Source: Streptococcus infantarius subsp. infantarius ATCC BAA-102 (lineage in GTDB: Bacteria > Bacillota > Bacilli > Lactobacillales > Streptococcaceae). From it: DNA of 64,000 bases. Below, piece by piece: positions 39,572 to 48,919 of the stretch (positions are counted from its first letter, which is position 1; each line of letters opens with the position of its first letter). The notes beneath the pieces were generated by a model. That model had not been told where the DNA came from and did no database searches. It worked only from the letters and a program-made list of their open reading frames with translations. The position numbers and the translations under genes were made by a program. The stretch covers positions 1 through 64,000 of the forward strand of contig NZ_DS572694.1 of the NCBI RefSeq assembly GCF_000154985.1, read 5' to 3'.

Positions 39572-40503
39572 TTATTTCTCCTATAACCAAATTTGGTAAT
39601 AATTAATGTTCTAAACACAAGCGTATGGAAGGTACGATTTTTGCGTAAGCCATACTGATTCAATGTTTTTATTCGCTGAATCAGTGGCTTGTCCATAATC
39701 GTTGTGAAATTTTCAACCAAGTCTCTTTTTTCAGGGGTCAATGCTAAATCTAATAAAAAACGTGCTTGAGTTTGACTAGCATTAATCAACCACCAATATT
39801 TTTCGACTAATTTATGAGGCTTAATCCAATTTTTCATGCGTTTAGTCCATGTACGCGCTCCCAACACATTAGCATCATGTTGACGATACAATTCAGTTGG
39901 GTAATCAACATAAGCAAGATTACCTAAAGCGCTAGCAAGTAAAGCAAGATACCAATCGTGCATCAACAAATCATCTGTTGATGTCCACAATTCAGCCAAT
40001 GTATGATTTATCATTGCTGTACCGCCAGTTACTGTGTTTTCAGTCAATTCTTGAACCAACTCAGTATTGGCATGATCAGACTGTGTTTTAATCATACTTT
40101 CATGTAAAACATTTAAATCTCGGTCAACAATTTTCAAATCTGTATAAACCAATAAAGGTTTCTGACTATCATACTTTTCTGCTTCTGCTAAAGTAACGGC
40201 CAATTTATCTTCTAACCAAATATCATCTTGATCAGAAAAGAAATAGTAATCAGCTTTGCTATGTTTTAAAAGGGTATAAAAGTTTTTAATAACGCCAAAA
40301 TTTTCACGATTGTCAGCATTAATAAAAACAATACGTGAGTCAAGCTGCGCATAGTGCTTAATAATTTCGGGTGTCGTATCACTAGAGCCATCATCACGAA
40401 TATACAAAGTCCAATCTTTGACTGTTTGTTTCTGAATGCTTTCAATCTGTTCAGCAAAAAATTGTTCACCATTGTAGGTAGACATGAGAATATTAATTTT
40501 CAT
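39568..40503 (-). CDS. rgpB: Rhamnosyltransferase RgpB
   Basis: A 311-residue family-2 glycosyltransferase adding rhamnose during backbone growth. The GT-A signatures are LMSTYNGEQFFAEQIESIQ, IRDDGSSDTTPE and FSDQDDIWLEDKL. Overlaps the end of rgpA by 11 bases, so translation is coupled. Equivalent to GacC of S. pyogenes. Confidence 0.95.
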   Translation of the reverse strand: MKINILMSTYNGEQFFAEQIESIQKQTVKDWTLYIRDDGSSDTTPEIIKHYAQLDSRIVFINADNRENFGVIKNFYTLLKHSKADYYFFSDQDDIWLEDKLAVTLAEAEKYDSQKPLLVYTDLKIVDRDLNVLHESMIKTQSDHANTELVQELTENTVTGGTAMINHTLAELWTSTDDLLMHDWYLALLASALGNLAYVDYPTELYRQHDANVLGARTWTKRMKNWIKPHKLVEKYWWLINASQTQARFLLDLALTPEKRDLVENFTTIMDKPLIQRIKTLNQYGLRKNRTFHTLVFRTLIITKFGYRRNK

Positions 40504-41647
40504 TTAAAAATAGTCCCTCGTACTCTCCAACGATTTTTTCCCATGTGTAATTTTGTTTAACAATGGCACGCGCACGATTGCCATATTCCGTAAAATCATA
40601 ATAACCATCGGCGTCATTAATTAAACATGAGAGATTACCTGATGTTTTATTCCAATAAAAAGCACTTGCTCCTGCAACTGACTTATTGAAAGGCACATCA
40701 AGCACAAGATTTAACTTGGTATGTCCTAGAGCTTCTAACAAACCAGGATTTGTTCCACCAACTTCATGACCGTGGATATAAGCAAAAGCGTTCTCACGAA
40801 TGTAGTTCAGCAAATCACGATCATACACCGTACCAACAAACTTAACCCTGTGATCACGTTCAAAGTTTGTCAAATGTTTTAACTTGTCAAAATAAGCACT
40901 ATTTTTGTGGTTAGAAATAATAATCAAATCACGTCTTGTATTTGATTTCATAAATTCACGAATTGCTGTTTCATAATTGTTTTCTGGCACAAATCGACCA
41001 ACAATCAGATAATAGCCATTTTCCTTAGTTTTCCAATTATCAAAACATTTTCTAACCTTATAATCATCAGCAGTTAGGGTTGATTTTTTCAAATCCGTTC
41101 CATAAGCAATAAAACGTGTCTTAGCATCTGGATAAGATTCTTTAATATAATTTTCAATACCGATATTATCTGAAATAACCAAATCAACTGTTTTAGCCAT
41201 TGATTTTTCAGCATATTTTAAATAAGCTTGAACTGGTTTTGACCATTTTGAGCGTTTCCACTCAAGACCATCTGGATTGACATAAACTTTTCCGCCAAGA
41301 GCGTGAATTCTCCAAGCAAAAGGTGCAATAAATGCCCCAATTGTGTTACCCAAAATATAAAAAATAGGGTGTTCAATACCAGATCTTTTTACCATTTGAA
41401 GTCCATAAGTAATTGCCATCATATCATAGGCAATCACTCGAGCTGGACCAATTTTAGGTGCCTTGATGGTAAAACAATCTGCGCCCTCATATTTAAAATG
41501 CGTATGATGTTTATCGTCACTCAAACAAGCGACGTGATAAACAATATCTGAGCTCTGCTTATTTTTTACCAACTCCTCAACAAAAGTCTCAAAGCCACCA
41601 TATTTCGCAGGCAAGCCTCGACTTCCGATGATGAATACATGTTGCAT
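40493..41647 (-). CDS. rgpA: Rhamnosyltransferase RgpA (first rhamnose)
   Basis: A 384-residue GT-B enzyme of the DUF1972 family starting MQHVFIIGSRGLPAKYGGFE. The family (GacB in S. pyogenes) adds the first rhamnose to GlcNAc-PP-undecaprenol. The C-terminal domain shows IVGRFVPENNYETAIREF and HEVGGTNPGLLEALGH, the nucleotide-sugar site. The ATG at 41647 has a GGAG site nine bases upstream. First gene of the cluster; the rmlD gene that normally precedes it is absent and a promoter lies at 41683. Confidence 0.94.
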   Translation of the reverse strand: MQHVFIIGSRGLPAKYGGFETFVEELVKNKQSSDIVYHVACLSDDKHHTHFKYEGADCFTIKAPKIGPARVIAYDMMAITYGLQMVKRSGIEHPIFYILGNTIGAFIAPFAWRIHALGGKVYVNPDGLEWKRSKWSKPVQAYLKYAEKSMAKTVDLVISDNIGIENYIKESYPDAKTRFIAYGTDLKKSTLTADDYKVRKCFDNWKTKENGYYLIVGRFVPENNYETAIREFMKSNTRRDLIIISNHKNSAYFDKLKHLTNFERDHRVKFVGTVYDRDLLNYIRENAFAYIHGHEVGGTNPGLLEALGHTKLNLVLDVPFNKSVAGASAFYWNKTSGNLSCLINDADGYYDFTEYGNRARAIVKQNYTWEKIVGEYEGLFLNEN

Positions 41648-41682
41648 GGCACACTTCTCCATTCTAAAATACAATCAAGGAT

Positions 41683-41691
41683 ATTATACCA
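41683..41691 (-). promoter_or_regulatory. Promoter of the rgp cluster
   Basis: Extended -10 TGGTATAAT (TATAAT at 41683-41688 on the minus strand), 36 bases before the rgpA start. A -35 is not obvious. Confidence 0.6.
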
Positions 41692-41762
41692 TATTTTAAA
41701 TAAGCTGGCGATGGAAAAACGAAAGCCCCTTGAGAATATAGGGAATCTGGTGGAAATTTCAC

Positions 41763-41794
41763 ACAAAAAAACACCAGCATTTCTACTGGTGTCA
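41763..41794 (-). terminator. Terminator between the DUF59 gene and rgpA
   Basis: ACACCAGTA / TGCTGGTGT stem on the minus strand followed by seven T. It separates the dnaG-rpoD transcript from the polysaccharide cluster. Confidence 0.9.
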
Positions 41795-41798
41795 TCTT

Positions 41799-42134
41799 TT
41801 ATCTAATTCCCAAAGAAATGCGGGCATAACGACTCATTTTATCAACTGACCAAGCTGGGTACCATACCAATTTGACTTCAGTATTAGTTACCTCAGGAAT
41901 CTCACGCATTGCATCGTGAATTTGATCGGTAAGAAGATCCGCTAGTGGGCACCCCATTGTTGTTAAGGTCATATCAATTTCAGTGTGTCCATTTTGCTCG
42001 AATCGAATCTCATAGACAAGCCCTAGATTAACAATATCAATTCCTAATTCAGGGTCAATAACTGTTTCCAAAGCTTCAAGGATACGATCTTTAATCTTTG
42101 CGACATCTTCTTCTGTATATTTTTGTTCAGACAT
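41799..42134 (-). CDS. Metal-sulfur cluster assembly factor (DUF59, SufT/MIP18-like)
   Basis: A 111-residue protein of the MIP18/DUF59 family, thought to help mature iron-sulfur proteins. The core is ETVIDPELGIDIVNLGLVYE (about 19-38) and the single conserved Cys in TLTTMGCPLADLL (about 63), with VKLVWYPAWSVDKMS at the end. It always follows rpoD in streptococci. The partner protein is not seen. Confidence 0.93.
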   Translation of the reverse strand: MSEQKYTEEDVAKIKDRILEALETVIDPELGIDIVNLGLVYEIRFEQNGHTEIDMTLTTMGCPLADLLTDQIHDAMREIPEVTNTEVKLVWYPAWSVDKMSRYARISLGIR

Positions 42135-42156
42135 AAGCGAACCTCTTGACTATTTT

Positions 42157-43266
42157 TTAATCTTCGATAAAATCACGGAGCTGTTTGCTACGGCTCGGAT
42201 GGCGAAGTTTGCGAAGTGCTTTAGCTTCAATCTGACGAATACGTTCACGCGTCACGTTGAAGACTTTACCAACATCTTCCAGTGTACGCATTTTACCATC
42301 ATCGAGACCAAAACGCAAGCGCAAGACGTTCTCTTCACGGTCAGTCAATGTGTCTAAGACTTCATCAAGTTGTTCACGAAGAACAACACGAGTTGTATAG
42401 TCTACTGGATTTTCAATAACTTCATCTTCAATGAAATCCCCAAGATGGCTGTCATCTTCTTCACCGATAGGTGTTTCAAGAGAAACAGGTTCTTGAGCGA
42501 TTTTCAAGATTTCACGAACTTTATCAGGCGTCATATCCATACGTTCAGCAATTTGTTCTGGCGTTGGATCTTGTCCAAGTTCTTGAAGAAGGTTACGTTG
42601 TTCACGAACAAGTTTGTTGATTGTTTCAACCATGTGAACAGGGATACGGATTGTACGAGCTTGGTCAGCAATCGCACGTGTAATAGCCTGACGAATCCAC
42701 CATGTTGCATAAGTTGAGAATTTGAAACCTTTAGAGTAATCAAATTTATCAACAGCTTTCATCAATCCCATGTTACCTTCTTGGATAAGGTCAAGGAATT
42801 GCATACCACGTCCAACATAACGTTTAGCAATAGAAACAACCAAACGCAAGTTAGCTTCTGCCAAACGTTGTTTTGCTTGAAGATCGCCTGCTGCGACTGC
42901 AACTGCCAATTCTTTTTCTTCTTCGCTTGACAACAAAGGCACAACCCCAATTTCTTTAAGGTACATACGAACTGGGTCATTAACTTTAGCAGAGTTGTTA
43001 CCAAGCAATTCTTCGTCAGTTAGTTCTTCAGGTTTTGGTTCTTCAACCACATATTTTGTTGATGGGTTACCTTCTTTATCAGTAATTGAAATACCACCGT
43101 CTGTCAAACGTTCCAAAAGATCATCAATTTGATCAGCATCGAGTGAAAATGGAATAACCAATTTTTCTGTCACTTCGTCATCGACAGCTGTTCCGTTCTT
43201 TTTATGATTACGAATAAATTCTGCAACTTGAACATTAAAAGTAGTAATTTCTTTTTCTTTTGCCAT
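42157..43266 (-). CDS. rpoD: Primary RNA polymerase sigma factor
   Basis: The housekeeping sigma-70 factor, 369 residues. Region 1.2 is [17 protein letters not shown], region 2 is [19 protein letters not shown] and [20 protein letters not shown] (-10 recognition), and region 4 is [21 protein letters not shown] (-35 recognition). The short region 1.1 is usual for Firmicutes. Ribosome site GAGGAAA; eight bases after dnaG. Confidence 0.98.
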   Translation of the reverse strand: MAKEKEITTFNVQVAEFIRNHKKNGTAVDDEVTEKLVIPFSLDADQIDDLLERLTDGGISITDKEGNPSTKYVVEEPKPEELTDEELLGNNSAKVNDPVRMYLKEIGVVPLLSSEEEKELAVAVAAGDLQAKQRLAEANLRLVVSIAKRYVGRGMQFLDLIQEGNMGLMKAVDKFDYSKGFKFSTYATWWIRQAITRAIADQARTIRIPVHMVETINKLVREQRNLLQELGQDPTPEQIAERMDMTPDKVREILKIAQEPVSLETPIGEEDDSHLGDFIEDEVIENPVDYTTRVVLREQLDEVLDTLTDREENVLRLRFGLDDGKMRTLEDVGKVFNVTRERIRQIEAKALRKLRHPSRSKQLRDFIED

Positions 43267-43274
43267 ATTTTCCT

Positions 43275-45056
43275 CTATTCCATTTTTCTTTTTTGAGCAA
43301 TGAGATTTTCCAAAGCCTCAAGTGCTGCATCAACATCCCCGAGATTGCTAGATTCACGAATTAATTTACTTTGCTTTTGCAAATCTCTTTCTTGAAGTAG
43401 TCGATTGCGCTTTTGAATAATTTCCTCAATTTCATTAGGGGCAACATCTTCTGGTAGATTTTCTTCTAACACTTGATAATACATCTGCCGCGTTCGGTCA
43501 TCTAGCTGCGCTAAATCATAGGAAGTCACCTCACCTTGTTGCATCAACAAATCATAAAGTGTCTGCAATTCTTGGGTATCAAAGGTAAATTCTTCTTGAT
43601 TTCTAAATTCATTAAGAAGATAATCATGCGTCAGCAACCGCTGCATCAACTGACTCTCTGCTTTCATAATCGCAGAGACATTCTTTGATATTGGCAATTC
43701 AACGACCGTCACTCTTTGCTTAGCAGCTTCCGACTGAAGAGCTGAACGATTTTGAAGTCGCTCGCTGTTTACCGACTGTTCAACTTGATAATAATCAAAG
43801 TCAGGCAATAAATCAGCCACCATATTAATATACGAATTTTGTGCTGTAATTGACGGCGATTGTGCAATAATCCTAGAAATTTTTTCCACATAAGCAATCT
43901 CAGCCTGGAGATTATCAGTATTTTCCGGTTTTAAGTAATGAATAAAGAATTCAGTACTGCTAATGCGACTATTTTCAAGCAAGTTAGCCAGGGCTTGAGG
44001 TGAATTCTTTTGAATGAACTCATCTGGGTCCATCTGTTCAGGGACTCGCACAATTTCAACACTAAAATCTTTTAAAAGCTCTAAAGACTTAGCAATCGCA
44101 TTCTGCCCAGCATTATCACCATCATATGTTAAAATAACTTTTTTAGCATATCGTTTTAAATGTCTGACGTGCTCAGGTGTTAATGCCGTACCCATAGAGG
44201 CAACAGCATTTTCAATACCAGCGCGATAAGCCGCAATAACGTCCATAAAACCTTCCATCAAGTAAACTTCATGTTTTTTAGACATAACCGGACGAGCTTT
44301 ATCAAGATGATACAATTCATAAGACTTATTAAATAAAGCTGTCGACCTTGTGTTCTTATACTTAGCTTGCTGACTATCTAAATCCTCTTTCGTCCAAATA
44401 CGCCCAGAAAAAGCAACCACCTGACCATTATCATCCGTCAAAGGAAACATGATACGATTTTGAAACGCATCATAAACTCGATTGGTACGTTCAGACAAAT
44501 TAAAAAGACCTGAAGCCATCAAAGCATTCTCTTCATAACGTTTTGCAAGAGATTGATAAAGAAAATCAGGCTCATTTGGCGACAATCCAATATTGAAATA
44601 ATCAATCAATTCATCCGTCAAACCACGCTGCGCTAGATAAGCTTTCGCTTCTTGACCTTCTTTAGTTGTTTTTAAAACAGCATTGTAAAACTTAGCCGCA
44701 TCCTTATGAATATCAATAAGAACTTGGTTAGGATTTTGCGGTTTTGCTTGTGCTTGCTGTGTTTCAACCTGCAAAGGAATTCCAGCACGTTCAGCGACAC
44801 GATGAACACTCTCTAAAAAACTAATCTGATGATATTCCTCTAAAAACTTGTAAACATCCCCAGATTTTCCGCAACCAAAACAATGAAAAAACTGCTTGTC
44901 TTCAATAATATTAAAAGATGGCGTTTTTTCCTTATGAAATGGACATAATCCTATATAGTTGCGTCCTGCACGTGTAAGATTGACCACTTCGCCAATAACA
45001 TCAACAATATTAACGCTATTTTTTATCTCGGTAATTAACTCTTTGTCAATTGCCAA
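43275..45056 (-). CDS. dnaG: DNA primase
   Basis: DnaG makes RNA primers at the fork. The 593-residue protein has the CHC2 zinc site ([11 protein letters not shown] and CFGCGKSG, about 40-65), the Toprim motif [13 protein letters not shown] and [11 protein letters not shown], then a C-terminal helicase-binding domain. The start is TTG at 45056 ([12 protein letters not shown]), because GGAGGTGATC, a nearly perfect anti-16S match, lies before it. An ATG further upstream would put this site inside the gene. Followed closely by rpoD. Confidence 0.96.
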   Translation of the reverse strand: MAIDKELITEIKNSVNIVDVIGEVVNLTRAGRNYIGLCPFHKEKTPSFNIIEDKQFFHCFGCGKSGDVYKFLEEYHQISFLESVHRVAERAGIPLQVETQQAQAKPQNPNQVLIDIHKDAAKFYNAVLKTTKEGQEAKAYLAQRGLTDELIDYFNIGLSPNEPDFLYQSLAKRYEENALMASGLFNLSERTNRVYDAFQNRIMFPLTDDNGQVVAFSGRIWTKEDLDSQQAKYKNTRSTALFNKSYELYHLDKARPVMSKKHEVYLMEGFMDVIAAYRAGIENAVASMGTALTPEHVRHLKRYAKKVILTYDGDNAGQNAIAKSLELLKDFSVEIVRVPEQMDPDEFIQKNSPQALANLLENSRISSTEFFIHYLKPENTDNLQAEIAYVEKISRIIAQSPSITAQNSYINMVADLLPDFDYYQVEQSVNSERLQNRSALQSEAAKQRVTVVELPISKNVSAIMKAESQLMQRLLTHDYLLNEFRNQEEFTFDTQELQTLYDLLMQQGEVTSYDLAQLDDRTRQMYYQVLEENLPEDVAPNEIEEIIQKRNRLLQERDLQKQSKLIRESSNLGDVDAALEALENLIAQKRKME

Positions 45057-45159
45057 AAGATCACCTCCACGCACTATTCCCATTTTAGTTTTGTATTTCA
45101 TTATACCATTTTGATTCAGATTTGTAAATTCTCAAAAACCAGACTTTAGCACATAATTT

Positions 45160-45168
45160 TGGTATAAT
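45160..45168 (+). promoter_or_regulatory. Promoter of mscL
   Basis: Extended -10 TTGGTATAAT (TATAAT at 45163-45168), 33 bases before the start and 19 before an AGGAGG site. Confidence 0.65.
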
Positions 45169-45200
45169 AATACTAATAAAACATACAGGAGGTTTTTCGT

Positions 45201-45584
45201 ATGATTAAAGAACTCAAAGAATTTTTGTTCAAAGCAAACGTTCTTAATCTCGCTGTCGCTGTTGTTATGGGGGCTGCTTTCAACGCTATCGTAACATCAC
45301 TTGTTAATGATATCATTACGCCACTTTTCTTAAACCCAGCTCTAAAAGCTGCTGGTGTTGCCAAAATAGCTGACCTTTCTTGGAATGGTGTCGCTTATGG
45401 TAGCTTTCTAAGTGCTGTTATCAACTTCCTTATTGTTGGTACAACACTATTCTTCATCGTCAAAGCTGCTAACACCGCTGCTGCTCTTACTAAGAAAGAA
45501 GAAACTGAAAAAGCAAACGAAGATGCCACTCCAACTCAAGAAGAACTTCTTACAGAAATTCGCGATTTGTTGAAAGAAAAATAA
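45201..45584 (+). CDS. mscL: Large-conductance mechanosensitive channel
   Basis: MscL opens under membrane tension to release solutes after hypo-osmotic shock. The 127-residue subunit has helix 1 with LKEFLFKANVLNLAVAVVMGAAF (pore-lining AVVMGAAF), helix 2 FLIVGTTLFFIVKA and a charged C-terminal bundle (TQEELLTEIRDLL). The start has AGGAGG at 45187. It lies in reverse orientation between dnaG and rpsU, as in other streptococci. Confidence 0.96.
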   Translation: MIKELKEFLFKANVLNLAVAVVMGAAFNAIVTSLVNDIITPLFLNPALKAAGVAKIADLSWNGVAYGSFLSAVINFLIVGTTLFFIVKAANTAAALTKKEETEKANEDATPTQEELLTEIRDLLKEK

Positions 45585-45604
45585 TCTTTATCAATCGTTA
45601 AAGC

Positions 45605-45642
45605 ATAAAAAGAGACGCCTAGCTTAGCGCCTCTTTTCTTTG
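45605..45642. terminator. Terminator between mscL and rpsU
   Basis: Stem AAAAAGAG-A-CGC / GCG-CCTCTTTTCTTT between two converging genes, with T-rich sequence on the plus strand and an A run that reads as T on the minus strand. Confidence 0.85.
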
Positions 45643-45656
45643 TATCTAATGTTTAA

Positions 45657-45833
45657 TTAGAATTTTTTACGTTTGCGAGCTGCTTCTGATTTGCGTTTAC
45701 GTTTTACAGAAGGTTTTTCGTAGAATTCACGTTTACGTGATTCTTGAAGAGTCCCAGCTTTAGTCACAGAACGTTTGAAACGACGAAGTGCATCGTCAAG
45801 TGATTCGTTTTTACGTACTACTGTTTTTGACAT
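45657..45833 (-). CDS. rpsU: 30S ribosomal protein S21
   Basis: A 58-residue basic protein, [20 protein letters not shown], ending in a run of Arg/Lys ([15 protein letters not shown]). S21 helps start translation on the small subunit. The ATG at 45833 has a perfect GAGGAGGTG site; a longer frame upstream adds ten unconserved residues. Confidence 0.97.
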
Positions 45834-45975
45834 ATGTTTCACCTCCTCAAGACATTGTAACATTTACACGTTCCTTACCATGATACATGAATTATATCAA
45901 AAAGTCAATCTAAAAACCGCATTAAATGAAAACTTTTGCAATTTCTTCTAGTCCACTAAAATAATATTTTAAAAT

Positions 45976-46005
45976 AGAAAAAAGAGCCGTAAATCAGCTC
46001 TCTTT
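45976..46005 (-). terminator. Terminator after the first binding-protein gene
   Basis: AGAGCTGATTTACGGCTCT on the minus strand (stem AGAGC / GCTCT extended by one mismatch) runs into six T. Confidence 0.75.
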
Positions 46006-46007
46006 TA

Positions 46008-46823
46008 TTAGTCTTCGATTTCATTTGCTGTCAATTGTGCAGCATCAGAAATGTATTTTTTGTATTTATCGTCTTTAGCCAGTTTTTTAATAACTTTGTT
46101 AACTGTTTTAACCATTTCGCCACTACCTTTTGGCATCGCTACTGCTTTGGCATCTCCATCACTGGTTTTTAGAGCAAAACCTGCAAGAGCAATATCTGAG
46201 TTTTGTGACAAGTAACCTTCAGCAACTGGTTTTTCAAGGTCAACCGCTTGAACTTGGCCAGATTTCAATTCATTAATGGCTTCACCCATTGCTGTTAGAG
46301 AAACGATTTTTGAATCTTTCAATTGGTCTTTAGCCAAACCTTCTTCGATAGTTCCTTTTTGAACTGCTACTTTTTGACCTGACAAGCTACTAATTGAAGT
46401 GAATTTATCAAGGTTGCTTGTTTTGACAAGAATGGCATTTTCAGTTTCGTAGTACGGGTCTGAAAAATCATAAGCGTTTTTACGTTCTTTAGTTGCTGAC
46501 AAACCAGAAATCGCAATATCAGCTTTACCAGTTTGAAGACTTGAAAGGACGTTATCAAAACTCATTGAAGACAATTCAAGTTTAACGCCAAGTTCGTCAG
46601 CAATGGCTTTCGCCAACTCAACATCAGCACCAACAATAGTATCTTTGCCATTAACCAAAGTTTTAAACTCAAATGGTGCATAGTCTGGACTGATTGCAAC
46701 AACTAATTTACCTTTTTTAACCACTTTTTCTTGCAAATTTTCATTTGATGAAGATCCACAAGCTGCCAAGGCAAAAACAGAGACAAACGTAAGTGCCCCT
46801 AGAACAAGCTTTTTAATTTTCAT
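46008..46823 (-). CDS. Amino-acid ABC transporter substrate-binding lipoprotein (copy 1)
   Basis: A 271-residue lipoprotein: signal MKIKKLVLGALTFVSVFALA with lipobox LAAC, then a type-3 solute-binding domain. Landmarks are ISPDYAPFEFKTL, GADVELAKAIADELGV and ISGLSATKERKNAYDFSDPYY, the polar amino-acid pattern. About two thirds identical by eye to copies 2 and 3 in the same region. No permease or ATPase gene is adjacent. The ligand is unknown. A terminator follows. Confidence 0.9.
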   Translation of the reverse strand: MKIKKLVLGALTFVSVFALAACGSSSNENLQEKVVKKGKLVVAISPDYAPFEFKTLVNGKDTIVGADVELAKAIADELGVKLELSSMSFDNVLSSLQTGKADIAISGLSATKERKNAYDFSDPYYETENAILVKTSNLDKFTSISSLSGQKVAVQKGTIEEGLAKDQLKDSKIVSLTAMGEAINELKSGQVQAVDLEKPVAEGYLSQNSDIALAGFALKTSDGDAKAVAMPKGSGEMVKTVNKVIKKLAKDDKYKKYISDAAQLTANEIED

Positions 46824-46901
46824 ATTTATTCTCTCTTATCTTAATATTATCTCTATTTTATCCATTTTCGAACGATTAGTCAATGATTTTTGAATAAAAA
46901 T

Positions 46902-48011
46902 TCATTCATTTAAACATAAAGATAGTAACTCTAGTCCCTTTTCTAAAGTCTCTTTTTTACATGAATATCCTAATCTAACATATCCTTCTCGCTCAAAACG
47001 GTTTCCAGGAACCAATAAGACACCGTAATTTTTGAGCAAAGTCAGGCAAAATTCTTCAATTGGACAATCAACCTCCAATTTGACAAATGAAGTCGGCACT
47101 TCTGCTGGTCTTATATAGGAAGCTTTTTTCTCTTTTTTTATCCATTTGTCAAGAATTTCAAGGTTCTGTCTGATGATTTTGCGATTACGCTCTAGAATTA
47201 CGTCCTTATGTTTCAAAGCTAATCTAGCAACCATATCGTCAAACACACCCGCACAAATCATGGTATAGTCGCGATAATCACGCAAAATATCAGTCACTTC
47301 ATCACAAGCGGCCACCCAGCCGACACGAATTCCTGGCAGTGAAAAGGTCTTAGAAAGACTATTTACCGAAATTCCCTTTTCATACAAATCAATAATCGAC
47401 GAAACTTTTGTGTCCGTAAAAGGACGATAAACCTCATCAGCCAAAATATAAGCTCCGCAAGACCTAGCAATAGCGATCAACTCACGCAGATAGTCATCAT
47501 CCATAACAGCACCCGTCGGGTTATTGGCGTTATTAATGCAAATCATTTTGGTATTTGAACGAATCAATTGACGAAGTTCTGCTAAATCTGGTAACCACTT
47601 ATTTTCTTCACGGACCTGCCATAAATCAACATCTGCTCCCAAAGATTTTGGAATATCATAAAGTTGTTGGTAAGTTGGATACAAAGAAATCACATGATCC
47701 CCAGGTTCAATCAAACCGTACAAGACCAACATATTGGCACCCGTAGCACCGTTAGTTTGGAGAATTTGATTTTCAGTCACAGATTCATATAATTGACTGA
47801 CCGCCTTTTTAAATTCTGGCGAGCCTTCAATCCAGCCATAATTTAATTTTTTAGTAAGTAATTCCTGATAAAAAGATGTTTCAGATTCCCTTGTCAATTC
47901 AAATAACTCTTGCAATGTTAGAGCTTCTATTGACACACCTGCAATGTCATACACTGCTTCTCTTTCGTGGCTATTGAGCCATTCTTCAACTCCAAATCGT
48001 GGTAATTTCAT
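46902..48011 (-). CDS. PLP-dependent aminotransferase (class I/II)
   Basis: A 369-residue fold-type I aminotransferase. The substrate side shows LQTNGATGANMLVLYGL and the cofactor pocket INNANNPTGAV (about 165-175). ILADEVYRPF holds the cofactor Asp, and the PLP lysine is in NSLSKTFSLPGIRVGW (about 228-243). Substrate unknown. It stands between binding-protein genes for amino acids, so a link with uptake of its substrate is possible. The product is shorter than many in the family but complete. Confidence 0.88.
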   Translation of the reverse strand: MKLPRFGVEEWLNSHEREAVYDIAGVSIEALTLQELFELTRESETSFYQELLTKKLNYGWIEGSPEFKKAVSQLYESVTENQILQTNGATGANMLVLYGLIEPGDHVISLYPTYQQLYDIPKSLGADVDLWQVREENKWLPDLAELRQLIRSNTKMICINNANNPTGAVMDDDYLRELIAIARSCGAYILADEVYRPFTDTKVSSIIDLYEKGISVNSLSKTFSLPGIRVGWVAACDEVTDILRDYRDYTMICAGVFDDMVARLALKHKDVILERNRKIIRQNLEILDKWIKKEKKASYIRPAEVPTSFVKLEVDCPIEEFCLTLLKNYGVLLVPGNRFEREGYVRLGYSCKKETLEKGLELLSLCLNE

Positions 48012-48055
48012 CGCTTACCTCTTTTGACTTTCTAAGATTATTTTACCATTCATAA

Positions 48056-48088
48056 GGAAAAACTGAGAGCAATAACCCTCGGTTTCCT
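48056..48088 (-). terminator. Terminator after the second binding-protein gene
   Basis: AAACCGAGGG / CTCTCAGTTTTT on the minus strand: an imperfect stem with a TTATTG loop and a T tract, ten bases past the stop codon. Confidence 0.75.
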
Positions 48089-48097
48089 TTCACTTCA

Positions 48098-48907
48098 TTA
48101 TTCTGACTCAGAACTACTTTGCGTGTAAGTCGAAGCTTTTTCAATCCATGCATCAAACTCCCCTGATTTCTTAGCTTTCTTGATAACTTTATTCACAGAA
48201 GCAATTAACTTTTTATCAGTTCCTTTAGCAAAGGCTACAGCATAAGCATCTGTATCAGTTGATTTCAATGGCATATCTGCGATGGCTAAATCAGGAGTTT
48301 GAGAAATATAGCCCTCAGCAATCGCTTTTTCTAGCACAACTGCCTGAAGTTGATTATTTTTCAATTCATTAATCATTTCACCGTTTGAAGTTAGTGAAAC
48401 TAGACTTGAACTTGGTAATTGGTCTTTGGCAATGTTCTCTTGAATTGACCCTTTTTGTGCACCAACAGATTTTCCTGCCAAGCTTTCAAGACTTGTATAA
48501 GTCGCTAAATCAGCTTTTTTAAGAATCACGACATTTTCTGCTTCATAATAAGCATCTGAGAACTCGTAAGCTTTTTTACGTTCATCTGTCACTGAAATTC
48601 CCGCAATAGCGATATCAGCTTTACCAGAAGTCACAGAAGCGAGAACGTTATTGAAGGACATCACTGAAAAATCAGCTTTAACATCCAATTCTTTAGCAAT
48701 TGCCTTAGCTAGTTCAATATCTGCACCAACCAAGGTATCTTTTCCATCAATTAAAGTTTTAAATTCAAAAGGTGCAAATTCTGATTCCGTCGCGATGACG
48801 ATTTTACCTTTATTTTGAATACTTTTTTGACTTGTTCCTGACGTTGAACAAGCTGTCATCGTTCCTAATGCTAAAAGTAGAAACAAACCTCCTAAAAACT
48901 TCTTCAT
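48098..48907 (-). CDS. Amino-acid ABC transporter substrate-binding lipoprotein (copy 2)
   Basis: A 269-residue lipoprotein with signal MKKFLGGLFLLLALGTM and lipobox MTAC, then the solute-binding domain ATESEFAPFEFKTL, GADIELAKAIAKELDV and IAGISVTDERKKAYEFSDAYY. The mature part aligns along its whole length with copies 1 and 3. It follows copy 3 by 12 bases, so they share a transcript. ESNY-like variation at the ligand pocket hints at a different ligand, but this is not testable by eye. Confidence 0.9.
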   Translation of the reverse strand: MKKFLGGLFLLLALGTMTACSTSGTSQKSIQNKGKIVIATESEFAPFEFKTLIDGKDTLVGADIELAKAIAKELDVKADFSVMSFNNVLASVTSGKADIAIAGISVTDERKKAYEFSDAYYEAENVVILKKADLATYTSLESLAGKSVGAQKGSIQENIAKDQLPSSSLVSLTSNGEMINELKNNQLQAVVLEKAIAEGYISQTPDLAIADMPLKSTDTDAYAVAFAKGTDKKLIASVNKVIKKAKKSGEFDAWIEKASTYTQSSSESE

Positions 48908-48919
48908 ATCATTTTCTCC

